A program made the translations under genes and the position numbers. A stretch of 64,000 nt of DNA from Hymenobacter jejuensis (GTDB lineage Bacteria; Bacteroidota; Bacteroidia; Cytophagales; Hymenobacteraceae), in NCBI RefSeq assembly GCF_006337165.1, contig NZ_CP040896.1:3100001-3164000 (forward strand), read 5' to 3'. Numbering within the stretch: the stretch's first letter is position 1; every line of letters begins with the position of its first letter. This document shows positions 34,102-43,447 of the stretch, piece after piece. The notes under the pieces were generated by a model. That model was not told the DNA's origin, searched no databases, and saw nothing but the letters and a program-made list of their open reading frames with translations.

Positions 34102-34908
34102 GTGCGGAATATTGTCACTCTTTGTGTGGCGGGCCTGTTATTTATTTCCGGTCCGTCGGTGGCTGTGGCGCCGGGCGCTCCGGTTCTGCCCCCTACCAAA
34201 TTTCATTTGCGTACCGTTGTGCTTGATGCCGGGCACGGCGGGAAGGACCGTGGGTGCGCCGGCGTAAGCGCCCGCGAAGCCAACGTGTCGCTCAAAATTA
34301 TTCTCGAACTGGGCCACCTGATCGAAGAGAATATGCCTGATGTGCGCGTGGTGTATACCCGCAAAACCGATGTGTTTGTGGAACTGGCTGACCGCTCGGG
34401 CATTGCCAATCGCCACAACGCCGACCTGTTTATTAGTGTGCACTGCAACGCTGGGCCTTCGGCGGCCTATGGCACGGAGGTCTGGACGATGGGCTTGCAC
34501 AAGACGGAGGCCAACCTGGCCGTGGCCAAACGTGAAAACGCAGTTATTCTGCAGGAAGACAACTATAAAGAACGCTACAACGGCTTCGACCCCAATTCTC
34601 CCCAAAGCCAGATTCTGTTTTCGCTCTATCAGAGCGCGCACGTAACCAACAGCCTGCGCTTCGCCCAAAAAGTAGAGCGCCAGTTCCGGACCAACGTGGG
34701 CCGACACTCGCGCGGCGTGAAACAGGCCGGTTTTCTGGTCCTCTGGAAATCCACGATGCCCTCCGTTCTCATCGAAGCGGGCTTCTTAACCAACCGCAAC
34801 GAAGAGCGTTACCTCAACGATAAGTCCGGCCAGTCGTATATGGCATCAGGTATCTACCGGGCCTTCCGGGATTATAAAAGTGAACTCGAAGCCATGAACG
34901 AGGAATAA
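34102..34908 (+). CDS. N-acetylmuramoyl-L-alanine amidase
   Basis: 268 residues from the GTG at 34102, giving signal peptide MRNIVTLCVAGLLFISGPSV; another GTG at 34054 adds 16 residues. Zn-dependent Amidase_3: ligands in LDAGHGGKDRG (His), ARDEx-like SAREANVSL (Glu) and SVHCNAG (His); the catalytic Glu is in VLIEAGFLTN. Cleaves stem peptides from glycan strands in the periplasm, typically at cell separation. The frame continues from lptD's divergent region. The MCE gene follows 65 bases later. Confidence 0.93.
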   Translation: MRNIVTLCVAGLLFISGPSVAVAPGAPVLPPTKFHLRTVVLDAGHGGKDRGCAGVSAREANVSLKIILELGHLIEENMPDVRVVYTRKTDVFVELADRSGIANRHNADLFISVHCNAGPSAAYGTEVWTMGLHKTEANLAVAKRENAVILQEDNYKERYNGFDPNSPQSQILFSLYQSAHVTNSLRFAQKVERQFRTNVGRHSRGVKQAGFLVLWKSTMPSVLIEAGFLTNRNEERYLNDKSGQSYMASGIYRAFRDYKSELEAMNEE

Positions 34909-34973
34909 CCCTGGTTCAGCTTGATTTCGGCCCGTATCTGATTCTACTCTACTCACTCATTCGCTGACCCAAC

Positions 34974-36017
34974 GTGTCGAAAGAAGTCAAAGTGGCCCTA
35001 CTGGGCATCGCGGCAATCGCTGCCTTATTTATCGGATTTAACTTTCTGAAAGGCAGCAACATACTATCTTCCAACCATACGTACTACGCCAAGTACGACA
35101 ACGTGGACGGACTCACTGTCGGCAACCCAGTCATCTTGAACGGCATCAAAGTCGGGCAGGTGAAAAACATGGAATTGCTTCCTGCCGAGCGCAACCGCGT
35201 ACGCGTGGCTGTGGAATTGGACAAAAACGTGGTAGTGGGCGACTCAACTGTCGCCAGCTTGTCGGGCTCGTTGCTGGGCAGCAAGACCATCACGCTGTTT
35301 CTGGGCAAAAACTCTAAAGTATTTGACGGCGGTCAAGAGTTGAAGTCCTACACAGTAGCCAGCATCACGGATGCGTTTCAGGCGCGGGCTTTACCGGTGC
35401 TGGGTACGGTCGATTCAACTCTGATTAAGGTTAATGGTTTCCTGAACAAGGATGCCAAAGTAAGTCTGCAAGCCACGTTGCAGAATGCGCAAGGTTCTAC
35501 AGAAGCCCTTAAGAATCTGTTGCTTATGAACCAGCGCAACATCAACCAGATCACGACCAACATGGCCGAGCTCACCCATACCTTGGCCGTAACCTCACGC
35601 AAGCTCGACCGCATCACGGTGAACTTTAGCCAGCTTAGCGATTCGCTGAAAGCGGCGCCCGTTGGTCCGGCTTTGCGCAAGCTCAACTCCACTATGGGAG
35701 AGGCACAGTCGGCCATGAAATCGCTCAACCAGACCCTTACTAGCCCCAAAGGCTCGCTCGGCAAGCTTATCAACGACGATTCGCTCTATACCAATCTCAA
35801 CGCGACTGCTTCCAGCTCCAACGCGTTATTGGTCGATTTGAAGGCCAACCCAAAGCGTTACGTGCACTTCTCGGTGTTCGGGGGCGGTGGCAAGGACAAG
35901 ACGAAGAAGGAAACCACGCAGAAACCGAACGGCGAAATCGAGACCGAAACCAAAAAGGTAGAAGCCGCACCGAAAGTCACGATTCAGGTCGACAGTACGG
36001 CCAAGCCCGAGAAATAA
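34974..36017 (+). CDS. MlaD/MCE-domain lipid transport protein
   Basis: 347 residues, GTG start. One N-terminal membrane anchor (VALLGIAAIAALFIGFNFLK), then an MCE domain (YDNVDGLTVGNPVILNGIKV; GSLLGSKTITLFLG) that forms lipid-binding hexamers in the periplasm, then a long helical stretch and a charged Lys/Glu/Thr tail. Partner permease and ATPase genes (mlaE/mlaF) are not in view. A UUCG-loop terminator separates it from the carboxylase. Confidence 0.92.
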   Translation: MSKEVKVALLGIAAIAALFIGFNFLKGSNILSSNHTYYAKYDNVDGLTVGNPVILNGIKVGQVKNMELLPAERNRVRVAVELDKNVVVGDSTVASLSGSLLGSKTITLFLGKNSKVFDGGQELKSYTVASITDAFQARALPVLGTVDSTLIKVNGFLNKDAKVSLQATLQNAQGSTEALKNLLLMNQRNINQITTNMAELTHTLAVTSRKLDRITVNFSQLSDSLKAAPVGPALRKLNSTMGEAQSAMKSLNQTLTSPKGSLGKLINDDSLYTNLNATASSSNALLVDLKANPKRYVHFSVFGGGGKDKTKKETTQKPNGEIETETKKVEAAPKVTIQVDSTAKPEK

Positions 36018-36044
36018 GCTGTGTACCAATTTTAAGTACCTTTG

Positions 36045-36070
36045 AAATCCGCCTTCGGGCGGATTTTTTT
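36045..36070 (+). terminator. Terminator with TTCG tetraloop
   Basis: Arms AAATCCGCC / GGCGGATTT, loop TTCG, then seven T. Ends the MCE transcript 28 bases after its stop. Confidence 0.88.
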
Positions 36071-36119
36071 GTGCCTGCCCCACCCAGTTTTTTGTTCTCA
36101 AATTACCCTTCCCACCCGC

Positions 36120-37748
36120 ATGGACCTCGAATTCAACAAAAACGAAGACCAATTAAAACAGCTCACCTACCAGCTTAGCCAACGCTACAAAAAAGTAGCC
36201 TTGGGCGGTGGGGAGAAGCGCATCGAAGCCCACAAAGCCAAAGGCAAGCTCACAGCGCGCGAACGCATTGATTACCTAATAGATAAAGGAACGCAAACGC
36301 TGGAGATCGGCGCTTTTGCCGGCGAAGGCATGTACAAAGAACACGGCGGCTGCCCATCCGGTGGTGTGGTGGTAGTGATGGGCTATGTAAAAGGCCGTCA
36401 GTGCATTATCGTGGCCAACGACGCTACCGTGAAAGCCGGGGCCTGGTTTCCGATTACGGCTAAGAAAAACCTGCGGGCGCAGGAAATCAGCATCGAGAAC
36501 CGCCTGCCAATCATCTATTTAGTCGATTCGGCGGGCGTGTACTTGCCGATGCAGGACGAGATTTTTCCGGACAAAGAGCACTTCGGCCGCATCTTCCGCA
36601 ACAACGCCGTGATGAGCAGTATGGGCATCGTGCAGCTGGCCGCCATCATGGGCCCGTGTGTGGCCGGTGGCGCGTATTTGCCCATCATGTCCGACGAGGC
36701 GATGATTGTGGACCAAACCGGCTCGGTCTTTCTGGCGGGCTCGTACCTCGTAAAATCGGCTATTGGGGAAACCATTGATAATGAGACACTTGGTGGAGCC
36801 TCTACGCATTCCGAAATTTCGGGCGTAACGGACTACAAATTCCAGAACGACGAAGAGTGCCTCGACCATATTCGTAACATCTTCGACAAGATGGGCGAAG
36901 GGCCGAAAGCCGGATTCAACTGCGCCGCGCCTGCATTGCCTGCCTCAACGCCCGAAGAAATCTACGGTTTGCTGCCTTCTGACCGCGCCAAGCCTTATGA
37001 TATGATGGAGATCATCAACCGGCTCGTCGACAACTCGGAGTTTGAGCCCTACAAAGACCTTTATGGTCAGACGCTCATCTGCGGGCTGGCGCGCATTGAT
37101 GGCTGGGCTGTGGGCATTGTCGCCAACCAGCGCAAAATCGTGAAATCGAAGAAAACGGGCATGCAGATGGGCGGCGTAATCTACTCCGACTCCGCCGACA
37201 AGGCCGCTCGTTTCATCATGAACTGCAACCAGAAGCGCATTCCGCTGGTGTTTTTGCACGATGTGTCGGGCTTCATGGTGGGTTCGCAGAGCGAGCAGGG
37301 CGGCATCATCAAGGACGGCGCCAAGATGGTGAATGCCATGGCTAACTCCGTGGTGCCGAAGTTTTCGGTGATCATCGGCAATAGCTACGGCGCCGGCAAC
37401 TACGCCATGTGCGGCAAAGCCTACGACCCGCGCCTGATCGTGGCGTGGCCCACCGCCCAACTCGCCGTCATGAGTGGCGCCGCCGCCGCCAACACGCTGC
37501 TACAGATTCAGGTGGCCAGCCTCAAAGCGAAAGGCGAGGTCATCCCGCCGGAAGCCGAAAAGGCACTGCTCGACAAGATCAAAGCGAGTTACGAGGAGCA
37601 ATTGTCGCCGTATTATGCAGCCGCTCGCCTATGGGTGGACGCTATCATTGACCCGCTGGAAACGCGAAAGGTTATTTCCATGGGCATTGAAGCTGCTAAC
37701 AATGCGCCCATTGAGAAGGCATATAATGTGGGCGTGATTCAGGTGTGA
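36120..37748 (+). CDS. Acyl-CoA carboxylase carboxyltransferase (beta) subunit
   Basis: 542 residues. Transfers CO2 from carboxy-biotin to an acyl-CoA (propionyl- or methylcrotonyl-CoA class). Two crotonase-like halves: N-terminal acyl-CoA part (HGGCPSGGVVVVMGYVKGRQ; VDSAGVYLPMQDEIFPDKEH; GPCVAGGAYLPIMSDE) and C-terminal biotin part (FLHDVSGFMVGSQSEQGGII; SYGAGNYAMCGKAYDPR). EIFPD and GGAYLP favour methylcrotonyl-CoA-type relatives, but specificity is uncertain. The biotin-carrying alpha subunit is not adjacent. The ATG at 36120 removes an unrelated upstream extension. Confidence 0.92.
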   Translation: MDLEFNKNEDQLKQLTYQLSQRYKKVALGGGEKRIEAHKAKGKLTARERIDYLIDKGTQTLEIGAFAGEGMYKEHGGCPSGGVVVVMGYVKGRQCIIVANDATVKAGAWFPITAKKNLRAQEISIENRLPIIYLVDSAGVYLPMQDEIFPDKEHFGRIFRNNAVMSSMGIVQLAAIMGPCVAGGAYLPIMSDEAMIVDQTGSVFLAGSYLVKSAIGETIDNETLGGASTHSEISGVTDYKFQNDEECLDHIRNIFDKMGEGPKAGFNCAAPALPASTPEEIYGLLPSDRAKPYDMMEIINRLVDNSEFEPYKDLYGQTLICGLARIDGWAVGIVANQRKIVKSKKTGMQMGGVIYSDSADKAARFIMNCNQKRIPLVFLHDVSGFMVGSQSEQGGIIKDGAKMVNAMANSVVPKFSVIIGNSYGAGNYAMCGKAYDPRLIVAWPTAQLAVMSGAAAANTLLQIQVASLKAKGEVIPPEAEKALLDKIKASYEEQLSPYYAAARLWVDAIIDPLETRKVISMGIEAANNAPIEKAYNVGVIQV

Positions 37749-38458
37749 TGAGATTAAACTTATTACTCGGTCTGATTTTAGTTTGGATAAGCGCTTGTTC
37801 ATCCACACCAGAATCTCCACTTAAGAAGACTAGTAACAAGTCGTCAGTTCCACCTCCGCCTCCACCTCCGGATGGGATTTGGGATAAAGTAGATTCAGTA
37901 GCGGCTACTGAAGAAACATATGTATATGTTGAATCACAGTTGGTTAGAAAAGTTGCTAACAATAATAACATGCCTTGTTGCTATCGTTTTAGATCTTTTT
38001 TTGAAGATATACAGACGATTGGCATTCGAAAAAACCACGGTAGTTCAGTATTCTTCTTTTCGCGGTTCAACAATCCTATGCACCGCAATGAAAAGACAGG
38101 AAAAATGGAAGATATCTGGATAGACGATGAGTGGCAGGACATTCTCTTTTTCCAGATTTTAGATAGTTGTAAGGCTTTCCACTATGTAAATAATGAGTTA
38201 CTAGAATGCAAGTTGACAAGTGAAGTAAGCAGTATGGGCGGCTTAGTAAATGATTCAAGAAGTAACTATCAGATAAAGGAGGGCTTTTTGCATGGCCAGA
38301 GGCTTAATGACTCAACTTGGCACATTAAACTCAAAGCTTCTTATCCGGTAACAGTTGATGACTCTACTTGGGAAGTTGAAATAAAACTTGATAATAACTT
38401 TCGCGTCGGTAAAAAGGACACTCTTACTTGGAGATATTCTTGTGAAAACACGAAGTGA
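37748..38458 (+). CDS. AT-rich putative lipoprotein, function unknown
   Basis: 236 residues. N-terminus MRLNLLLGLILVWISACSS with lipobox ISAC, then a Ser/Lys linker and a seven-Pro run, then a mostly beta domain (SSVFFFSRFNNPMHRNEKTG; DDSTWEVEIKLDNNFRVGKK). No family recognised. The ATG overlaps the carboxylase stop (TGATG), so translation could be coupled. By eye its G+C is about 40%, far below its neighbours, with AT-ending codons, which suggests recent acquisition. Confidence 0.75.
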   Translation: MRLNLLLGLILVWISACSSTPESPLKKTSNKSSVPPPPPPPDGIWDKVDSVAATEETYVYVESQLVRKVANNNNMPCCYRFRSFFEDIQTIGIRKNHGSSVFFFSRFNNPMHRNEKTGKMEDIWIDDEWQDILFFQILDSCKAFHYVNNELLECKLTSEVSSMGGLVNDSRSNYQIKEGFLHGQRLNDSTWHIKLKASYPVTVDDSTWEVEIKLDNNFRVGKKDTLTWRYSCENTK

Positions 38459-38597
38459 ATCGCAGTTGTATCAATTTATAAATCAAATAGTTAGAGCGGT
38501 TCTGTAAATATTTTTGGCCTGTCTGCATTAGTTGTAGCGGGCTGCTTTTTTGTTTATCCTGTCCAGTTGACAAAACCAACAGTAGCTATAAACTCTC

Positions 38598-39050
38598 ATG
38601 TTAAAGTTAACCCGCACCACCTCCGACAACCCCCATTTCCGGCAGCTAGTAGCGCTATTGGATCAAGACTTAAGCATCCGCGACGGTGCTGACCACGCTT
38701 TCTACGCCCAGTTCAATAAGATCGACAAGCTCAACCACGTCGTAGTCGCGTACAGCAATGACGAGCCTGTGGCCTGTGGCGCCTTCAAAGAGTTTAGCCC
38801 AGAGTTGGTCGAGATTAAGCGGATGTTTGTGCAGCCTACGCAACGCGGGCAAGGAGTAGCACAAGCCGTGCTGACGGAGTTGGAGCAGTGGGCCAAGGAG
38901 CTACAATACGCCGGTTGCGTTCTAGAAACCGGTAAGAAACAGCCCGAAGCCATTCGCCTCTACCAGAAAAGCGGATATGCCCTGATTCCGAACTACGGCC
39001 AGTACATCGGCGTGGAGAACAGCGTGTGCATGCAGAAAGAGCTGGCATAA
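38598..39050 (+). CDS. GNAT-family N-acetyltransferase
   Basis: 150 residues, acetyl-CoA dependent. The acetyl-CoA loop is RMFVQPTQRGQGVAQAVLTE (Q/RxxGxG/A). The C-terminal strand is EAIRLYQKSGYALIPNYGQY. Substrate unknown. It stands alone between the AT-rich lipoprotein and the PoxB-like gene; the 139-base spacer upstream shows no clear terminator. Confidence 0.9.
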   Translation: MLKLTRTTSDNPHFRQLVALLDQDLSIRDGADHAFYAQFNKIDKLNHVVVAYSNDEPVACGAFKEFSPELVEIKRMFVQPTQRGQGVAQAVLTELEQWAKELQYAGCVLETGKKQPEAIRLYQKSGYALIPNYGQYIGVENSVCMQKELA

Positions 39051-39125
39051 CGGCGCGGGCGGCCTACCCTGACCGCCTGCGCCTTGCTTTCCGCCGTATA
39101 GGCTTCAGATAGCAACCTGAAGACG

Positions 39126-40850
39126 ATGGCGAAGAAAACCGTATCCGAAATTATAGTAGATACCCTGATTGCTGCCGGCGTGAAGCGCGTGTACGGCGTC
39201 GTGGGCGACTCCCTCAACGGCATCACCGACGTGATCCGGGCGCGGGAAGGCATTGAGTGGATTCATGTACGCAACGAGGAAGCCGGCGCGTTTGCCGCCG
39301 GAGCCGAAGCGCACGTAACGGGTTCGCTGGCAGTTTGTGCCGGTAGTTGCGGTCCTGGTAACACCCACTTGCTCAATGGGTTATATGATTGTCATCGGAG
39401 CAAGGTGCCGGTGCTGGCAATCGCCGCCCAGATTCCGAGTGTGGAAATTGGGAGTCAGTATTTTCAGGAAACGCATCCCGAACTGACTTTTAAAGAGTGC
39501 AGCGATTATTGCGAACTGATTGGGCACCCCGACCAAGCCGTGCGTACTACCGAAATCGCCATTCGAACGGCTTTGGGCAAGCGTGGGGTAGCGGTGCTGG
39601 TGGTGCCGGGTGATATCAGCCATCAGTCGGCGGAAGCACCGGAGCCGCAATTGCCCTCGTGGCGCAGCGCTACGCTGTACCCTGCGGCAGAGGACGTGCA
39701 AGCCGCCGCCGACTTGCTCAATAGCTGCGAAAAAATAACCATCATGGCCGGCGCCGGCTGTGCCGCAGCCCACGCGGAACTGCTGCAAGTAGCCGAGGCG
39801 TTGGGGGCGCCCATTGTGCACGCGTTGCGGGGCAAAGAGTCTGTTGAAGGCAATAATCCGTACGACGTCGGGATGAGTGGGCTGCTGGGGTTTACTTCCG
39901 GCTACGATGCCCTCATGGACTGCGACGCGATGTTGATGCTGGGCACCGATTTTCCGTATCGGCAATTTTTGCCGCAGGAAACCCGCGCAGTACAAGTTGA
40001 TATTCGCGCCGAGCACATTGGTCGCCGCACCCGCGTAGAAGTGGGTTTGGTAGGCGATGTCGCGGCAACGCTACGAGCGCTTCTGCCGCAGCTTCAGCCC
40101 AAAACCGACCGCGCTCACCTCGAAAATGCGCTGGAAAACTACCGCGAAACCCGCAAAAGCCTCGATGAGTTAGCCACCGGCGAACCCGGCGATACGAGCA
40201 TGCACCCGCAGTACGTCGCCCGCCTGCTCAACGAGCAAGCCGCCGAAGACGCTATTTTCACTTGCGACGTCGGTACGCCTACCATCTGGACGGCCCGTTA
40301 CCTGCGCATGAACGGCAAGCGGCGACTGATCGGCTCGTTCAACCACGGCAGCATGGCCAACGCCATGCCGCAAGCGCTGGGCGCGCAGCTGGCTGCCCCC
40401 GGACGCCAAGTTATTGCGTTAGCTGGTGATGGCGGATTTGCCATGCTCATGGGCGAGCTGCTCACACTGCGCCAGCTGAAAGTGCCCGTCAAGATTGTGA
40501 TCTTCAACAACGGCAGCCTCGCCTTCGTGGAGCTGGAAATGAAGGCGTCCGGCATTATTCAGTACGGTACTGAGCTGGACAACCCCAACTTCGCGGCCTT
40601 GGCCGAAGCCGCGGGCGTGCGGGGCATTCGCGTAACCGATCCGGCCGACTTGCCCGCCGCCTTGGCCGAAATGCTGGCCCACCCCGGCCCCGTGGTGTTG
40701 GATGCCGTGGTGAAGCGCACCGAGCTTTCGATGCCGCCGAGCATCCAGAAAGAACAAGTGCTGGGCTTCAGCCTGTACACGCTCAAAGCCATCATGAGCG
40801 GGCGGGGCGACGAAGTACTGGAGCTGGCGAAGACCAATTTGTTCCGCTGA
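39126..40850 (+). CDS. Thiamine-diphosphate pyruvate oxidase/dehydrogenase, PoxB-like
   Basis: 574 residues. ThDP enzyme that probably decarboxylates pyruvate to acetate with electrons going to quinone. N-terminal Pyr domain with catalytic Glu (HVRNEEAGAFAAGAEAHVTG). Middle FAD-type domain. C-terminal ThDP-binding motif GDGGFAMLMGELLTLRQLKV ... NNG. The C-terminus (VLGFSLYTLKAIMSGRGDEV) matches the membrane-binding tail region of PoxB. A related acetolactate-synthase-type activity cannot be excluded. Confidence 0.88.
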   Translation: MAKKTVSEIIVDTLIAAGVKRVYGVVGDSLNGITDVIRAREGIEWIHVRNEEAGAFAAGAEAHVTGSLAVCAGSCGPGNTHLLNGLYDCHRSKVPVLAIAAQIPSVEIGSQYFQETHPELTFKECSDYCELIGHPDQAVRTTEIAIRTALGKRGVAVLVVPGDISHQSAEAPEPQLPSWRSATLYPAAEDVQAAADLLNSCEKITIMAGAGCAAAHAELLQVAEALGAPIVHALRGKESVEGNNPYDVGMSGLLGFTSGYDALMDCDAMLMLGTDFPYRQFLPQETRAVQVDIRAEHIGRRTRVEVGLVGDVAATLRALLPQLQPKTDRAHLENALENYRETRKSLDELATGEPGDTSMHPQYVARLLNEQAAEDAIFTCDVGTPTIWTARYLRMNGKRRLIGSFNHGSMANAMPQALGAQLAAPGRQVIALAGDGGFAMLMGELLTLRQLKVPVKIVIFNNGSLAFVELEMKASGIIQYGTELDNPNFAALAEAAGVRGIRVTDPADLPAALAEMLAHPGPVVLDAVVKRTELSMPPSIQKEQVLGFSLYTLKAIMSGRGDEVLELAKTNLFR

Positions 40851-40904
40851 ACAGATTCGTCGGCAAACCCTTCCGATTGAACATTCTCTCGTGCCACACG
40901 TGTT

Positions 40905-40951
40905 AAATAAAGGCAACCGACGGTGGTGATCCCGCGTCGGTTGCTTTTATT
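40905..40951 (+). terminator. Terminator after PoxB-like gene
   Basis: Arms AAATAAAGGCAACCGACG / CGTCGGTTGCTTTTATTT with a 12-base loop. Confidence 0.82.
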
Positions 40952-40998
40952 TGCCCCTTCCGCTTGCTGCGCACTGCGCGGAGCCGCTTACCCACTAC

Positions 40999-41877
40999 AT
41001 GACCAACAAAGAAATCAAAGCCCTCATCTCACTGCTCGACGATCCGGAAATCGCGCCGCAGATTCATGAGCGTATCCAGACGCTGGGGGAAAGTATTATA
41101 CCGTTTCTGGAAGAGTCGTGGGAGGAAAGCCTCGATCCGCAGCAGCAACAGCGCCTCGAAGACCTGATTCACCATTTGCAGTTTGAAGGCCTCCAGCAGC
41201 GCCTGCGCGTATGGCGCGATTCGGGCGGCGAAAACCTCTTGGAAGGCATGTGGCTGCTCAACTCCTTTCAGTATCCCGACGCCGATTTGCAGGCCCTGAA
41301 CCGCGCCGTCGAGCAGCTGCGCTTCGAGGCCTGGACGCTGCTGCGCCCCGATATGCACCCCGCCGACCAAGTGCAGGCGCTCAACCACGTCATGTTTAAG
41401 GTGCACAAGTTCTCGGCCAACACGCAGAACTTTCATTCGCCGGCCAATTCTATGCTCCATCTGGTGTTGGAAACACGGCGTGGTAACCCCTTGACACTCT
41501 GTGTGATATATTTGTTGGTTGCGCAGCGCCTAAACCTGCCGATTTACGGCGTGAACTTGCCCAACCTGTTTGTGCTGATGTATCAGTCGCCGATCCCGAA
41601 AGTCGAGCCTTTTTACATCAACTGCTACAACCGTGGCCTAGTACTATCGCGCACCGACATCGAACACTACGTAGCGCAGCTCAACCTCACCTCCAACGAC
41701 ATCTTTTTCGAGCCGTGTTCGCACCTCGACATTGTGCGTCGGGCCCTGCGCAACCTGATGCTGAGCTTCGAGAAAATGCAAGAGCCCAGCAAAGCCATCG
41801 AGGTCGGCAAGCTGTTGGCTATTCTGACGGACGAAGCCGGCCCAACTACCGACACGGAGGAATCGGGTGAAGAATAA
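40999..41877 (+). CDS. Transglutaminase-like SirB1-family protein
   Basis: 292 residues from the ATG at 40999. The N-terminal helical repeat-like region (LISLLDDPEIAPQIHERIQT) resembles HEAT-type helices. The central domain has the SirB1/transglutaminase-like motif RRGNPLTLCVIYLLVAQRLN followed by LPIYGVNLPNLFVLMY. A Cys in place (TLCVIYL) could be the nucleophile-equivalent, but activity is unproven in this family. The C-terminal acidic tail is short. Ends before a bidirectional terminator. Confidence 0.8.
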   Translation: MTNKEIKALISLLDDPEIAPQIHERIQTLGESIIPFLEESWEESLDPQQQQRLEDLIHHLQFEGLQQRLRVWRDSGGENLLEGMWLLNSFQYPDADLQALNRAVEQLRFEAWTLLRPDMHPADQVQALNHVMFKVHKFSANTQNFHSPANSMLHLVLETRRGNPLTLCVIYLLVAQRLNLPIYGVNLPNLFVLMYQSPIPKVEPFYINCYNRGLVLSRTDIEHYVAQLNLTSNDIFFEPCSHLDIVRRALRNLMLSFEKMQEPSKAIEVGKLLAILTDEAGPTTDTEESGEE

Positions 41878-41935
41878 GGTTCGCATCGCCTATTGGGTCC
41901 TGCAAACGCCATATCAACAGAAACAAGAGCAGCAC

Positions 41936-41967
41936 AAAAAAGCCAGCCCCGCGGGGCTGGCTTTTTT
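41936..41967. terminator. Bidirectional terminator
   Basis: Perfect 15-bp arms AAAAAAGCCAGCCCC / complement with a 2-base centre, between convergent genes. Confidence 0.88.
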
Positions 41968-42048
41968 GCGAACGGGTATGGCTATTGACGCTTGGCTGCT
42001 GGAGCTGGGTTGTGGAGAGGTGAAAGGCCACTGCCCGGTGCGGCGTTT

Positions 42049-42657
42049 TTAATTTCGTTTGATAAGGCAGCCGGCAGCACGCTTGTCGGTGACGCCTACT
42101 GGGCGGCCTGCCAGCACATTATCCAGCGCCTGAGCTAAATAACGCTCTTTTACATAGCTTTCTACCTGCGCGTTGTCGTCGATGGCGCCTTTGTAGCGCA
42201 CGGCAAACCCATCGCCGGCGGGCTGGAGCAGCACCACTTCGGGCGTTTTGGTGGCGCCCAACAGCGTGCTTACTTTCTGGCCCTCGTCGGTGAAATAACC
42301 CAGATTGTCTCCCGAGGTCTTTATCGTAATCGCCTTTGAATCAGTGGGTTCACTAGAGGATTCTAAGTTGATAGGCGTGTCGATAAACAAAAACTGCACG
42401 CCTTGTCCGCCGTATTCGGAGGCGAGCGTATTTAGCCGGCCTTGATAAAGCTTGGTGAAAGCGCAGTTTTGGTTGATAAACACCACCACCACTGCTTTTT
42501 TGGAAGCGTAGCTGCGCAGCGCCACCTCGGCGTTCGTGACGCTTTTCAGGGAGAAATCGCTTACGGTGCGGCTACCCTGCGCCCGCGCCGTGCCGATGGC
42601 AACAGTGCAAAAAAGCAAGGCAATGGCAGCCACTACTGAGATTCGGCGAAAGGACAT
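42049..42657 (-). CDS. Exported peroxiredoxin-like (redoxin) protein
   Basis: 202 residues with a signal peptide (ISVVAAIALLFCTVAIGTAR). Thioredoxin fold: VVVVFINQNCAFTKLYQGRL, where a single Cys replaces the CxxC pair, and a C-terminal GCLIKRN resembling the conserved GCsIKWk end of PRX-like-1 proteins. So it is more likely a peroxiredoxin-like protein than a disulfide reductase. The cis-Pro site is KTPEVVLLQP. It follows the PPTase gene by 12 bases on the same strand. Confidence 0.82.
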   Translation of the reverse strand: MSFRRISVVAAIALLFCTVAIGTARAQGSRTVSDFSLKSVTNAEVALRSYASKKAVVVVFINQNCAFTKLYQGRLNTLASEYGGQGVQFLFIDTPINLESSSEPTDSKAITIKTSGDNLGYFTDEGQKVSTLLGATKTPEVVLLQPAGDGFAVRYKGAIDDNAQVESYVKERYLAQALDNVLAGRPVGVTDKRAAGCLIKRN

Positions 42658-42669
42658 GGAAGAGCAGGA

Positions 42670-43335
42670 TTAAGCAGGAGGAAAGGAGTCGGTTTCGACG
42701 CAATACGTAAGCACGTATTGTTCGGTCAGGCGCTGGTAGTAGATCTGGTGTTGGCTGCGGAAGTTTTCGAGGAGCAGGTGCCCCGTCAATACACCTGCCT
42801 CCCGCAGCCCAAACGGGTCGAGCCGAATTTGCTCTTTGAACACCAGGCCCCGGCGACTGTGCAGCTTATAAAGCGTCTCTTTGGCACTCCAATAGAGACT
42901 GTATTTCGTTGCGTCGTCGCCAGCATCGGCTCGCTCGGTTTCCGATAGAAACCTGGGAGCCAACTGTTGCGCTTTGGTTCTAACTAATTCAATATCTGTG
43001 CCAACCCGCCCGCGCGGAGCTACTACTGCGGCCACCCACTCGCCCGAATGCGACAGCGACACGGCAAAATCCGGCTGGCCGTCGAAATGAGGGCGGCCGT
43101 TGGCATCGTTGCGCAGGAGCGCTGGGGGCAGATTAAGTTCTTGCGAGAGCGTGTGTGCCAGCGCCCGGCCGGCCCACCATTGCGTGGCCCGCGTTTCGTC
43201 GCGGCCTTCGGGTTGCAACTCGGCGTAGCGCTCGGGGTAGGGCAAAAGGGCCGCCAGTTCGGTTGAGGGCTCCGTCAGCTGCCAGAGGCCTAATACGGCT
43301 TGGTTGGGAAGCGGCGTGGCGGAGTGAAAGGGCAT
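42670..43335 (-). CDS. 4'-phosphopantetheinyl transferase superfamily
   Basis: 221 residues. Activates acyl- or peptidyl-carrier proteins by attaching 4'-phosphopantetheine from CoA. The Mg/CoA signature is visible: VGTDIELVR, WSAKETLYKL, and FAVSLSHSGEWVAAVV. The size is Sfp-like rather than AcpS-like. No NRPS/PKS gene is nearby. It is divergent from the WD40 gene and upstream of the redoxin gene. Confidence 0.9.
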   Translation of the reverse strand: MPFHSATPLPNQAVLGLWQLTEPSTELAALLPYPERYAELQPEGRDETRATQWWAGRALAHTLSQELNLPPALLRNDANGRPHFDGQPDFAVSLSHSGEWVAAVVAPRGRVGTDIELVRTKAQQLAPRFLSETERADAGDDATKYSLYWSAKETLYKLHSRRGLVFKEQIRLDPFGLREAGVLTGHLLLENFRSQHQIYYQRLTEQYVLTYCVETDSFPPA

Positions 43336-43447
43336 GAGGCAAAAAATAAATCAAGAAGCAGCGTGCCCGGTTGTAGTCGGGGCAAAGCACAAAACGGCTT
43401 GCTCGTCAAAACTGCCGTAATTTCGGCCCAAATCCTAACCCTACGGC

